A DNA stretch of 24,014 bases from Blattamonas nauphoetae. Lineage: Eukaryota; Preaxostyla; Oxymonadida. Positions 10,901 to 21,500 of this stretch are shown here, piece by piece (positions within the stretch are counted from its first letter, which is position 1; each line of letters opens with the position of its first letter). A program made the position numbers and the translations under genes. The notes below the pieces were generated by a model. The model was given only the letters and a program-made list of their open reading frames with translations, searched no databases and was not told where the DNA came from. The stretch spans positions 1 through 24,014 of the forward strand of contig JARBJD010000682.1 in NCBI GenBank assembly GCA_033064195.1. The letters are read 5' to 3'.

Positions 10901-12165
10901 TCATGAATGGAAAGAGTGTATTAGAAGGGGCTTCGTGGTTCTGGAGACCAAACTTCTTTGTTTGAGAGTTACTTTTGCTTCCTTTGCTCGACTCTCCCAG
11001 GCCTTGTTGTCCGATCTTACGTTTTCCTTAATCACCTCAAAACGGGATTGAGACACTCGGCATTGTTCTCCATCATTCCCATTGAAGACCTCCAGACCCG
11101 CTCGCTGAAAAGCTGCTCTGATGTTCTCTCCTGTGGTGGCTGACTGAAATGCACTCAAGAATTGCTGAAGACAACGACCAATTGATGACGAGTTGTCGTC
11201 GTATTTGAGACGTGAGAGTTGTCGTTTCATGATACCGAATGTCACGCAGTCTAGTGGCTGTAGATAGTGCGTGGCATTCGGTGGGAGTGTGTAGAGGGCG
11301 ATACCAGCATTTGAGAGAGTCAGCTCAGCCGCTTCTCCAAGATGGACACTGGAGTTGTCCACAAGGAGAACAGCTGGTGCTTTCGGCTTTCGTAGTATGG
11401 TTCGCTGTTCGGTCACGTAGTCAAGGAGAACATTCTCCAACCAACTATCAAATTTCTCCTGTGTAAATCCTCCTTTCTCATTTTCCTCAACCACCATTTG
11501 GTCCTCATCCATTATTCCCATCTTTTCTAAGTCCTTCTCGTCCATGGGAGCACGCAACACACAGTGAAGGGGGAGTGCTTTTCCATGAAGGGAGATCGCG
11601 GCCATCGCAGAGAAACGGGGGACAGTTTGCGGAACTGGAAAATGAAGAGGTTTCGCAGAAAGTTCGACAGCACCAACCACGCAATGACCAATCGAGTCTT
11701 GTTTAGGCTGATAGCCGACCTCATCGGCGTTGATGAACAGAAGTGGATGAACCGTTTTGATGAGTGATTCGAGGTGTGTCATATATTCGTCGATGTCTTG
11801 AATTCTTACAGCCGTTCTTGAAGAAGTCATCGGAGCAGTGGAATGAAGAGCGATCTCCTTCGAATTCAACCGAACAAAGTCATATGGGAAAGTTCGGTTG
11901 ATGTCCGTTCGATTGGTTTTTCGAAACCCAATCAAATATTTGAGATGGGATCCATGGCTGGCCTCTCAAACTGTCCTCCTTGATCACATTTAGTAGTTCT
12001 TCTTTCTGCTTTCGTGATAGTATGCTGTTTTTCTTTTCCTCTACTGGAACGTAGTAAGAGCCGTGTCGAATTTGGGAGACTTGCGATGGTGTACAACCCA
12101 CTATATCTGCGATGAGTTGTCTTGGGATCGTTCCATGTATCGAAGTTTTTCCAGTTCGATTAGTT
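10901..12165 (-). mobile_element. pogo/Tigger-type (DDE_1) transposase relic, one frame break
   Basis: The N-terminal helix-turn-helix lies at about 12150-12070 (PRQLIADIVGCTPSQVSQIR), followed by a linker (SRKQKEELLNVIKEDSLRGQ). Near 11925 the reading shifts by one base into a 344-codon frame ending at 10901. That frame carries the first catalytic Asp in LLFINADEVGYQ (about 11745), the second in AVLLVDNSSVHL (about 11370), and the third in LPPNATHYLQPLDCVTFG (about 11260). These match the DDE_1 pattern of pogo and Tigger transposases. No matching terminal inverted repeats were found between 10830 and 12350, so element limits are unknown and only the coding part is given. It is unlike the second pogo-type element to its right in sequence and is older or truncated. 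Confidence 0.85.
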
Positions 12166-12309
12166 TCTTTATCCCGTCAGCATTCGATGACCACGACAGT
12201 CGAACAATCTGATCAGCATACGTGAATGAATCGTTTTAGGAAAGCTGACCATCAATTTTGACAGGATGTGGAAGTGTGATACACGAGACTGACTAAGGTC
12301 TGGTACTTT

Positions 12310-12420
12310 TTCATTTTCGAAGAAAACAAGAATTCTACAGTTTCGACTATGACATGACCGGTTACAAATTACTCAACAGTCCGACTGACTGTAGTCCAAT
12401 CATTCATTCTGGGATCGATC
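12310..12420 (+). pseudogene. Inverted 5' fragment of the lineage family
   Basis: One plus-strand frame reads KQEFYSFDYDMTGYKLLNSP then TDC, close to the start of copy 1 (MGLDYESYKLLNSPTDC). The 34 nt at 12361-12394 differ from copy 1 at one position, although the preceding 50 nt have diverged. The similarity ends just before the left end of the second pogo-type element (12424), so that insertion may have cut it; what follows the element at 14464 does not visibly continue the family. Confidence 0.65.
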
Positions 12421-12656
12421 CCGTATAGTCTGGACAAAACCCGATACTTTGATAAAACCCGATACTGTTTCGGTGTTGATCTAGACACATCATTTATTTT
12501 TGGCTTCTTTCTCCCGTTTTACGAAATATGTTGGATTCAAAATAGGTCATAACTGGAGAATACTTGAAAATGAAGTGAATCAAATATATTACGTGCAAAA
12601 TTGATACTTGCCTGCGATAGATTCAGGATTCTTGTTCATCATCATCACGCACCATC

Positions 12657-13025
12657 TCACGCCGATTGATCCTTCTCCGAGGTTCGACTCGCTCCCTCAC
12701 TTTCAGATCGGGAGTGGCTTCGACGTCGACGTGGAGTTGGTCGTCCCCTCAGGATACTTGATTGAGAATCGCGAGAATTACGATCGCGACGAACTGCAAA
12801 ATCCGTGATGAGTGTCTGTTTCCGTCCAGGTAATTTTACAGTGTCGTGAAAAGTTGTCAACAGTGATCCGTGATTTGTTACGACCTCATCGGGAGGTAGA
12901 AACGAACTTGGTTTCATGTTGAGGTTGGTTCGAGTGCGAAATTCTTCAAGAAAGGTAATATCAATTTGAGGACAAAATCTTTCAGATTCTGCACAGCCGC
13001 TTCGAGCGAAATTGATAACAGCCAC
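12657..13025 (-). CDS. pogo-type transposase, C-terminal tail segment
   Basis: The frame reads VINFARSGCAESERFCPQID, EEFRTRTNLNMKPSS and later a basic Ser/Arg-rich end (RGRPTPRRRRSHSRSES), finishing at 12657. It lies in line with the catalytic part but is displaced by two single-base shifts between 13116 and 13025. The tail could be an extended disordered C-terminus of the transposase. A separate small protein is possible but less likely given the position inside the element. Confidence 0.5.
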   Translation of the reverse strand: MAVINFARSGCAESERFCPQIDITFLEEFRTRTNLNMKPSSFLPPDEVVTNHGSLLTTFHDTVKLPGRKQTLITDFAVRRDRNSRDSQSSILRGRPTPRRRRSHSRSESEGASRTSEKDQSA

Positions 13026-13115
13026 ATCGATTAAATGAGGCTAAAATCGAAGAAGATTTAAACGCTTCTCTCAGAGCGTCAGGAAGTGCCTTCGCGAGAT
13101 TCGTGCGATATTCGA

Positions 13116-13871
13116 CTATGCTCGACGTCGATGGAGGAACGAATAATCTTTGAGTTGTTGCTTCAGATTCGAGAAAACAAACTGATCACACACCTGAAGA
13201 ATGTGCGAGGTGTGAGATGGGTATATGTGGATGTGGTTTTGTTGACAGAGAGAAATGATTTCCGGATTTCGCCTTGTAAGATGCCCATCCATCAGTAGGA
13301 GTGCATTCCGATTGGTCTTGTGGATTTGTTGCCGAAATGCGACGATTTCTGGAATGATGTGATTTGACATAATTTCGATGTATGTTTTCGTATTCATCCA
13401 TCCTGACTCGTTGTATTCGACATGAATGTGCTGTTGTGGAAATTTTTCGAATTCTTTTACGGGAAGCTTGGACGGCCATAGTAAAATGGGATCAAGATGG
13501 ATTCCAGTGGAATTGACCGTTCCAACGAGTGTCGCATTTTGTACGCGAGAAGCGGAAGGAATTGGAGGACATTGTTCGCCAGCAAAGTAAACGACCAGAG
13601 AAGAATTGTCCTCTCCGATCCGGAGAGATGATTCGTCCAAGTTGAATATCAAGTCATCGTGGATGTTTTCCAATCTCACAGTACTCTCCAGCAGTTCGTA
13701 CCAACCGACAATATTAGCAAGAGTGGATGCTTTCAATCGGTCTGGGTCTAAATATCCGGGTTTCATAGAGTCGAGGAGAGAATGACGTTTTAGGAATGCG
13801 TTGACATTCCACATACTCAATGACGGGTGATCAGGATTGAATCTAGGACTCTTTGAATAGATGATATTCAT
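13116..13871 (-). CDS. pogo-type transposase, catalytic part
   Basis: The 251 residues begin MNIIYSKSPRFNPDHPSLSM, which looks like the second helix-turn-helix region rather than a natural N-terminus. The catalytic residues are Asp in DLIFNLDESSL (about 13640), Asp in ALLLMDGHLTRRNP (about 13290), and Asp in HTSHILQVCDQFVFSNLKQQ (about 13175), where the family usually has QPLD. The frame closes at 13116 with HRRRA, but one base away the reading continues as TNLAKALPDALREAFKSSS and ILASFNRCG, which fits the family C-terminus. A further shift near 13030 leads into the tail segment. Confidence 0.8.
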   Translation of the reverse strand: MNIIYSKSPRFNPDHPSLSMWNVNAFLKRHSLLDSMKPGYLDPDRLKASTLANIVGWYELLESTVRLENIHDDLIFNLDESSLRIGEDNSSLVVYFAGEQCPPIPSASRVQNATLVGTVNSTGIHLDPILLWPSKLPVKEFEKFPQQHIHVEYNESGWMNTKTYIEIMSNHIIPEIVAFRQQIHKTNRNALLLMDGHLTRRNPEIISLCQQNHIHIYPSHTSHILQVCDQFVFSNLKQQLKDYSFLHRRRA

Positions 13872-13904
13872 CTAAAAACGGAAAAAAAGTGAAAAAAATA
13901 AGAC

Positions 13905-14258
13905 TTCTTGGAGGATCTCCGCTTTTTTCATCGGTTTTTTCTCAGCGATCTTGGTCAGAATTTTATCATACAACTCATTTTCGTCTTGAGTTGTCAATAG
14001 TGTCGGTCTTCCATCTTTTCCTGGTGGGCGATTTTCTTTTTCCGCTCTCCTTCCTCTCTTTAGTGCCGCTTCGCTGCAGACTCCGGCTTGGACGACAGTA
14101 TCAAGCGTCACGTTCTGTTCTGCGTAAATCTTTAATCCTCTTTCCACGCGAGATGGAAGTGATCTGATGTCACTTCCACTCATGAGATGTGAAACATCTC
14201 GTGGTGAAAGTGGAGGCGAGATCGGGCTGTCCTTTTCCATTGTTGTGGGTCTGATCAC
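13905..14258 (-). CDS. pogo-type transposase, N-terminal part
   Basis: The likely start is ATG at about 14240 (MEKDSPISPPLSPRDVSHLM). It is followed by a DNA-binding region with VTLDTVVQAGVCSEAALKRG and a basic stretch (RAEKENRPPGKDGRPTLL), then a helix (AEKKPMKKAEILQE). The frame ends in TAG 13872-13874, directly against the ATG that opens the catalytic part. The last 33 nt before that ATG begin GTCTTATT, are almost pure pyrimidine and end TTTTTAG. Read as an intron (13872-13904), they join AEILQE to MNIIYSKSPRF in phase. If unspliced, the DNA-binding and catalytic halves would be separate proteins. Confidence 0.7.
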
Positions 14259-14463
14259 ATTTCACTTCATCAACATTCACAATTACCAGTTCTGGTTTTC
14301 AAATGATGATCGTTTATTACTCATTCTTCCACTTGAAAACAAAAAGATGAAATGATGAAAAGTGATTGTGGAGGAAATGTCATCATCAAAAAAATGATGG
14401 ACACCAGCGGTACCACGGAGGGTATCGGGTTAAATCAAAGTATCGGGTTTTGTCCTGACTATA

Positions 14464-14635
14464 TCACAACTTTTCTGTTTATCATCATCTGATTTGATGA
14501 AAGTCTCACATCCAGTGTCAAAAGAATCTCCAAAATAATCAGAATCCACTTATTTTTCAATCGATCATTGAAAGCAATTGAGAAACTCGCTATTGCTCAC
14601 TCTCTCGAAGGTTCATCCATAATATCTCTCCACCC
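14464..14635. other. Short spacer, nothing identified
   Basis: This is AT-rich sequence between the right end of the pogo-type element and the 3' end of the minus-strand coiled-coil gene. No motif was recognised. Confidence 0.4.
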
Positions 14636-15990
14636 TCATTCACCCAGGTGCCGGCTGTCCTGTCTGCAACGATAACGACATAGGCTCGCCCAGAATGCTG
14701 GGAGCTTGCCCACCAGCCCAATCCTCCACTTCTCCAAGTGAGTCGAAGACTTCCGAAGACGATTCATAAAGATCACTCCCTTCTTCCAGATCGTCCTGCT
14801 CACCCAGAATGTCGGTGTCCATGGTTTCTGTGTGGAGGAGAGGTGATAGATGGACGGGTCTGCTGCTGTCTTGTAGATGGATAAGAACGGAATGAGAAGA
14901 AACGACATCACTCGCGAGACCTTCCCTTGATCAAACCTGGCCATCATTTCTCGGATCACTCTCCTCCGAACACGAACAGCCGAAAAATGTGGATGTGATG
15001 ACTGGATGCGTTGGAATCGCGTTCGCATGCTTCTCCACAACTCGAAGACAAACGAATCGCGAGACACGGCCAAGTGATGGATGAGGTTCGCTCCATGCGA
15101 CATGTTGTTCACAGTTGGGAAGACCAATCCCCGACTTGTGTCGAGCGGATTCGCTCTCATTGCATTCATCAATTCTCCACTCAGCACTCGGCCATTCGAC
15201 AGAATGCTCGGAAGAGGGATGTATCGAGGTGCATCCAACATGAACGAGAGAAGCGTCTCACTGTCATCCGATCGACCTTCCAAATACTTTATGGGAACGC
15301 CAGAAATCGCAGAATTGCGAAACGTGAGTGGTTCATCGTCTTCGAACATTTTCAGAAGATTCCATCCTGGGGATCGCCAGATGTGAGCGAAGGTCGTGTT
15401 GCGGACAATGTCCTGATACTCTTCCATCATCACGTCCAACATTGGAATCTTGTCGGAGTGAATGGGTTTCAGGAAGTTCGGGAACGAGTTAAAGGAGAGT
15501 TCGACAATGTTTCACAGAGATAGAGAGGATGCTAATCTCAGACTCTGCTCTCGCGTAGTCGAAAGCCTCGGCTGGACCCGCTTCAGCTCCAACACGACAC
15601 GCTTGTTGATTTCGATCACTCGCTTCAGAAGGTCCTCATCGCCAGCACGCGTCTCCTTCACTTTCTCCAGCGCTGTGATCGTCTGCTGCTGTTGACTCGA
15701 CAGAGACTGCAGTTTCGACAGCTGTGCTTGGAGCGACGACACATCACCGACGGATGGAGTGAGCGAAGGCGACGATGTCGACGCGTGTGTGTTCGACGAG
15801 AAAGGCGGCGACTGCGGAGACGACGTGACGAGTGGCGAGGTCGGCAGTGTCGGTGATCTGTCTGTCTTTGCACGCCGCGGTGTTGCCTTGTGCTGGTTCG
15901 GCTGAAGCGAGAGAACAGCAATCTCGTTCTTTCCTCGATTGGGGTTGGTTTTGGGGAAGAGAGAGGGACAGAGGAATAATGACGAAATGC
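14636..15990 (-). CDS. Coiled-coil protein of unknown function, with an in-frame TGA
   Basis: Reading 5' to 3' on the minus strand: a Lys/Pro-rich start (NPNRGKNEIAVLSLQPNQHK, about 15950), a Ser/Thr/Pro-rich linker (TLPTSPLVTSSPQSPPFSSN), and a coiled coil (SLQAQLSKLQSLSSQQQQTI, EDLLKRVIEINKRVVLELKR). A TGA at 15512-15514 follows, and the same frame then continues open for over 290 codons with folded-protein composition (FNSFPNFLKPIHSDKIPMLD, RNTTFAHIWRSPGWNLLKMF, LSGELMNAMRANPLDTSRGL). Near 14822 an overlapping frame gives a more natural acidic end (DTDILGEQDDLEEGSDLYES) closing at 14640, so a frame shift or intron lies around 14830-14930. No family is recognised. It lies downstream of the family domain at 16163-17314 on the same strand and could be its continuation. 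Confidence 0.55.
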
Positions 15991-16162
15991 TGCGACGAAA
16001 GCGAGGTCATGCTTCGTCGGTCAGGGCGGAGACAGGCGGAGAGATGTGCAGGAGAGGAGTCTTTCCTTGTTGTCAAAGTGCCGCGTCGTCCACCGAGGGT
16101 AGTGATGTCGACCTGAAAGCATTCATCGCAGTTCGAGTCTTCGCTGGTTCGCGCCTGTCCTA

Positions 16163-18170
16163 TCAACGTGTCTGAATGTTCATGCCCAGCAGGTTGTTCA
16201 GCATGGTCGATAAGGTCTTACTCCATCCTCCAGTGAACCCGCCTTTGTGGCGCTTGACGATTGCTTCGGAGACATCATCAAACCCTTCCATTTTCAGCAT
16301 TCGAGGAATTGTCTTCCACATCTGTCGCTCTTTTCCTTTTGTTTTGTCCCATTTCTGCTGCAATTTGATCATTAAGTTCAGCAAATCAGCGATCGAGTTC
16401 TCCTTTTCGATGAATATGGGATAACCAGGAATCGTGAGAAAGACAGGCATCCGAACAACGAAATCCAGAGTGGGTTGATGACGCGGAGATGTTTCGAGGA
16501 GTCGGGCGAGGAGTGTCAGAAAACAATCGGAGAGCCTTGCATCGACGATCGAAAGTCGGTTCAAGAACAGATGGCAGACGTACTTCTCTGATGGTGCCAG
16601 AACTTGTTTCAAAACCGTCTCGTGAACAGCTAGTTGTCCATCATGATCTTCAATTCCGAGATCTTCGAGACCACGTGGAGTTGCGAGCCAGAGAAAACAG
16701 GTGATGCAATAAATGAGGCACATGTGGATATTTTCTGCTGTGACAAAGGAAAGAGTCTGTGGATTGAGAGTGTTGATGAATTGAGGGATCAGATCAGCTT
16801 TGACGAGGGCAAGTCGGATTCTCTTCGGACAGTTCTGGAGGAGGTGGGTGAGCATCCTCATTGCAGATGTGGGATGAAATGAGTGGCAGACGAAACGAGC
16901 ACCAGAATGGATTGGATGAAGTCTGTCAACGAATCACCAGTAGTTCGCCCAACGCAGTTGAGAAAAGCATCTGGGTAGTGATCAGTATCAGTAATCAACG
17001 ATTCGATGAATGTCACTGCTTTTACTTCCAGAGAGGCAGCAAGTGCAGGCTGGAACTTGACAATCTGAACGAGTGATCGAAAGGCAACGGCCTTTTCGTG
17101 TTCAGTTTCAGGTGCACCGACTTCCCAATTCAGGAACAGCGAGCAGTCCATTCGAATCTCTTCCATTGCGTGCACCCATTCCTGTCGCAGGTCAATGTTC
17201 GTCTTCGTCAGACTGTGAAGTGTGGGTGAGCAGAGCGACGATGCCAGCGACGACAGCGACACGTCCAAAGAGCGGTTCTGCTCCTCCAAACTCGACAGGC
17301 GAAGCGAAAGGGTTCTGAGAGAGGAGAAAAGATGAGGAGAGAGGGGTGAAGGAGATGAGGGAGGGAGAACGAGAAGGAAAGGTAGAGACGGAATGAGAGA
17401 ATGGAGGAGTACAGGGGGACACACTCCGAATATTCTGCGTCAGCGACCATATCTGCCAGTTCTTCCGTCTTTCGCATTTCCTCCTGCAGCACGCCTGAGA
17501 CAAACACACACGAATCAATGAAGAGACAGCAATGAACCAAAAGAAAGAACGAATCTTCCTCTCTTCACAATTCGAACTCCCTCGCCTCACACACCCATCA
17601 GTGCCTCCAACTGAGTGTTGTCGGCTTCGTTCCCCAAATCGCGGCCTTTTGCTTCCCACTCGAACAAATGCACTGAATCCGCCGAGTTCTGCTGCCATCG
17701 CTTCTTTCGTTGTTTTCATCGAAAGCGACAGCGAGGAGAGGGAAGAGAGAAGCGAGCTGACAGCCTGATGAAGGAGAAGATAAAGGAGAAGAGATGAGTG
17801 AGGAAGAATGAAAAATGAGGATGGAGAGGGAAGGGGAGAAGTGGTGGAAAGAGAGAATCGAGAGGATAGAAGATGGAAGGATGGAAGGAGAAAGAGGAGG
17901 AACTGGCGAAGTGACAAACAGCGACATTCACATCTTCACTTTGAGGGAACTCCATTCTCTCGCTTCTGTCTTGTTCATTGTGTTCTCTCTCTCCCATCGT
18001 TTGCTCAATCTCCAGTCCTCGCTCTTCCTTTCTCTTGTCCTTCTCCTTCCGTCTCCACCCTTCGCTCTTTCCTTCTTCCTCGCTGCCTCTTCTGCCCTGC
18101 CCTCCCACCGAAGCGGCAATCATCTCCATCACTTCCATCCGCATCGCTTCTGACAGACCAGGCGAGTCCA
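16163..18170 (-). CDS. Coiled-coil exons joined to lineage helical-repeat family, copy 2
   Basis: Four exons keep phase on the minus strand. About 18170-17932 is a charged, Glu/Arg-rich exon (MRMEVMEMIAASVGGQG to MEFPQSED). Then 17691-17595 reads QNSADSVHLFEWEAKGRDLG to LEALMG, and 17494-17425 reads VLQEEMRKTEELADMV to AEYSE. The last, 17314-16163, reads TLSLRLSSLEEQNRSLDVSL and then the family domain from DCSLFLNWEV. Introns of 240, about 100 and 110 bp start GTG and end CAG. The family domain continues through EKAVAFRSLVQIVKFQPALA. One single-base break lies near 16860, followed by LALVKADLIPQFINTLNPQT, HETVLKQVLAPSEKYVCHLF and LNNLLGMNIQTR. It matches copy 1 block by block with moderate divergence. 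The coiled coils suggest oligomerisation; no catalytic role is visible. The 5' side probably joins the pseudokinase exons. Confidence 0.7.
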
Positions 18171-18549
18171 TCCAACCTTCCTTCTCCCTTCTCTCTCTTC
18201 CCCACTCCCTCCTCGCCCTCTTCCCCTCCCGTCCCACTCACCACTCCTCTGCCTCCCAAACATGGCGGATGGAGGGGAAGGGCGTGGAAAGATGCCAAAC
18301 GAGCAGACGACGCTGAAATGGGAGGCGATGGTGGTTGGGCTGCTGGAAACGAGTCTGGCTCGTCCCAAACACTCCCTTCCTCCTTTCGTCCACTCTGCCC
18401 TTTCTCCTCTGCTTCTCCTTCACCACCCCAGCGTTGAGAAGGGCGGGATGTTTTCGTTTTCGGAGTGAAGAACTCCACAGCTGGTTCAGATGAAAAGTTG
18501 GGGCGGATTTCTGAACAACAAATCAGGCGATGTTGGGACTGTCTCGGCT

Positions 18550-21500
18550 TCAAATCGGAGGACCCGATTTTGGACCAGCCCTGATCTTCGGAATTGTTGT
18601 CGGTGTTCTCTGAATCGACGAGAAGTGGTGATGGGTGGGTGATTTCTTCGATTTTGGTGCTCGGTCGGTCGTTTGGGGCGTCGAGACGGGTGAGTGGGAG
18701 AGATGACGAGTCAGCGAGCGATCCAAGGCTCCTTTCGTTGCGGTGTTGATTCGGGAGAGAAGAGGCAGTGAATTCAAACTTGGGCGTTGTGATGAATCCT
18801 GAAAACGAACAAATGACGAGAATATGGTAGAATGAAGAAGGAATCAAGAAGTCGGTGAACACACAGGATGAAGCATCGTTTTCACTGTTTTCCACAGTCC
18901 CTGCGAGTATGTGTTCCCAATCCATCGCAGATTCTTCCATATTTCGCCCAGTCCTTTCTCACTGTCCATCCCTTTCGACACTTTCTCCAGCGGCTTCATG
19001 TTGAAAGGCAAGGACCAGGTGCACAGAAAATACAGCAGCACACCCAATGAAAACATCTGTCAGGAGAGAGACTGGGCAACATTCGAATTAGATCAGAAAT
19101 CGAAGAAGATCGAGAATCAAAACCGAAAAGGAGGGTAAACAGAAGCAGTACGAAAAAATGAAGCATGACCGCACACGGGGCACCATGACGCAATTCGGGT
19201 GCTGAGTACGGACTGAAAATGGGCGGTGGTGCGAAGGGGGGAGAATGAGGAAACGATGATCAGGACGGAATGGCACACACCTTTGAACGAGTTTCGATCG
19301 AGGAATGAACTCTGCAAGGCCATAATCACCTATTGCATCCAACGAGGGACAATTCACAAAATTATGTGAGGATAGAACAGCACACAGAGAAGACAGCGAG
19401 TTTGGGACACTACCAGAACATTGCTGGGCTTCAAAAGTCCATGGACAATACCATGTTCATGAAGAACAAGCAGGCCAGGTACGATTTGCGATAGAAATCC
19501 ATAAATTTGCTGAGAGAGACACGAAGAATAGATGAAGGGAGATCGGTGAAAAGAAAGAGAAATGATCCAAATGATCAGACCTTTGAGACTGATCTCATCG
19601 ATCTCAGCTTTTTTGATCTCAGAAAATAACTAGTGTTCAAATTCTCATAAAACTCGAAATAACGAAGTAAAACACCCACTATCCGTGTTGAATTTTGTTT
19701 ATAAGCACTTTCATTGAAATCTCGAGATGAATCGTCCCACAATAATACTTCTTCACGATCCGATTGAAGAACTGGATGAATCACGCTTGTTTATCAAAAA
19801 AAGTATTAATTCCACCGCGACGGATCTCCGATACCATTTCTTGACGATTATTTCTCTCTTAGAGTGATTTATTCAGCAGGTTAACATTCCTTGTTCAATT
19901 GTCTATTAGTCTTCCAGATTTCTTCTCTTTGTCACGATCTTCAGTCCTATTTTGACTTGGTTAATCTGTCCTTTCCATTATTTATCTCTTTATTTCCATC
20001 TCTCCCAGATAACCTGTCAGTGACGTGCGATTTCAAATGATGCGGCGAATCCAACTCTCTCGAATGCCTCTACCTCATTTCTGAGGATTCTCCTCGGATG
20101 TCGGGAATGCCATGTATGCTGGTACTGATGAACAGATTCTGGGATCGCCTCCAATCGTCCAGAAATGGTTTTCTTTGGGTTCGTCGTTCTCAACACTGCT
20201 GTCTTTGACTGTCTCGTCTTCAACCTCTCTCTAATTCATTCCCGGCTTCCCAGAACGATATACTGTGACCAGATTGTCTTTTCCAATCTCGACTTTTGGA
20301 CATCTCTGAAACAATTCTCGTTAATCTCGTCGGAATGGGATGTACTCCACATTCCCGCCATTCCTCAGCCACACACGATTTGTTTCATGATCATCCCGCC
20401 CGTTGACTATCCTCTCACTCATTATTCTCGTTCCTGAACCGAGCCACAAACAGCCTTCCGAAACCGAAGAACCCAAGCAACTTCAGACGACTATGTTGGT
20501 CCTCACATGGTTTTCTTCATGCAGCATCGTCAGGGATGGAACAACTTGTTGCGCAACAGGTTCCTGCCGTTCGACAGCGAGCTCAAGTCGGAAAACGAAA
20601 AGGAGGGTCAACAGAGCCCAAAACCAGCTCTGATGTCGATTCTGGAAAATGGCCAAGTTTGACCATCAATAACCGGAAAAGAAGGATCGAGGAGAACCCA
20701 AGAGGCGCTGTTTGGACATCACTTTGGAAGACTCAAAGATCACGCGATTTCTGGATTTTTGACTGAGAATGCATTGAATCAATGTTACCGACGATGAGGA
20801 ACTCCATCACGCCAACACTCCTCCAAACACGCTCTTCACAACACTCGTCGCTCTCTTCAGATCGCTATCTGTTTAGCTCCAGACGACAGAACTGAGCCCC
20901 CAACTCAGGTTGCTGCTGTGCAGTACTTGAACAACCCCCACCTCACCCTCGACAAGCATCTCAGAATCCTTGCGATCAGAGGAGGGAAGAAGACGCTGTG
21001 GAGGGAGGCAAACAGGAGATGGGATGGAGGAGAGGCTTGTTCTTAGACCAAACGATCCACGGAATGAACGGAAACCATGTCCTTCGAAGCTTGAAGCACT
21101 CTTTGCAAGTACTGGACGGTCTGATACACAAAGAGACACTCTCGCCAGAGCTTCGTCTTGTCTCAATCGTGAATGGACGAAAGATGCTGAAGAGAAGGCC
21201 AAACGACCCCGTCTGATAACAGCAATGAGTTCTGCCGCCCAAGTGATGATGATCTGTTCGAGGGCGAGTTTTCTGGCTTCATTCCCGGCGAGACGCAATT
21301 CAAAGAAGGAGACGAAGTGTCAGCAATGATCACACCAGATTTTGTCGAAGTCAAGACATCTTTTGACGCAAAATTTTGAGAAATCCGAACGATGCTTTTG
21401 GAGGATTTGGTGGACTGACAGACCAGATGATGGACAACGAAGAGCCGGAGAAGAGACTCGTGCTGATCCACAACGATCGTTGGAAGAGGGGATGGAGATT

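Larger units (their letters stand above)
12426..14461. mobile_element. Complete pogo/Tigger-type DNA transposon, 2,036 bp
   Basis: Ends 12424-12465 and 14422-14463 are inverted copies over 42 bp with three mismatches. Each contains two copies of ACCCGATAC. The sequence TA is duplicated at both borders (12424-12425 and 14462-14463). Inside, on the minus strand, is a DDE_1 transposase in three open segments (14258-13872, 13871-13116, 13025-12657). The ends are well preserved while the gene has about two frame breaks plus a possible short intron, so it is probably recent but not certainly active. Confidence 0.88.

Noticed and set aside
16858-17424. Leu/Pro/Ser-rich N-terminal extension of the copy-2 frame (would be upstream of 17314)
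   Set aside because: It is the translation of the 110-bp intron 17315-17424; the neighbouring exons join in phase when it is removed.
17717-18437. Long open frames on both strands
   Set aside because: The plus-strand frames are Pro/Ser/Leu-rich low-complexity mirrors of the purine-rich minus-strand exons and lack any motif or splice logic.
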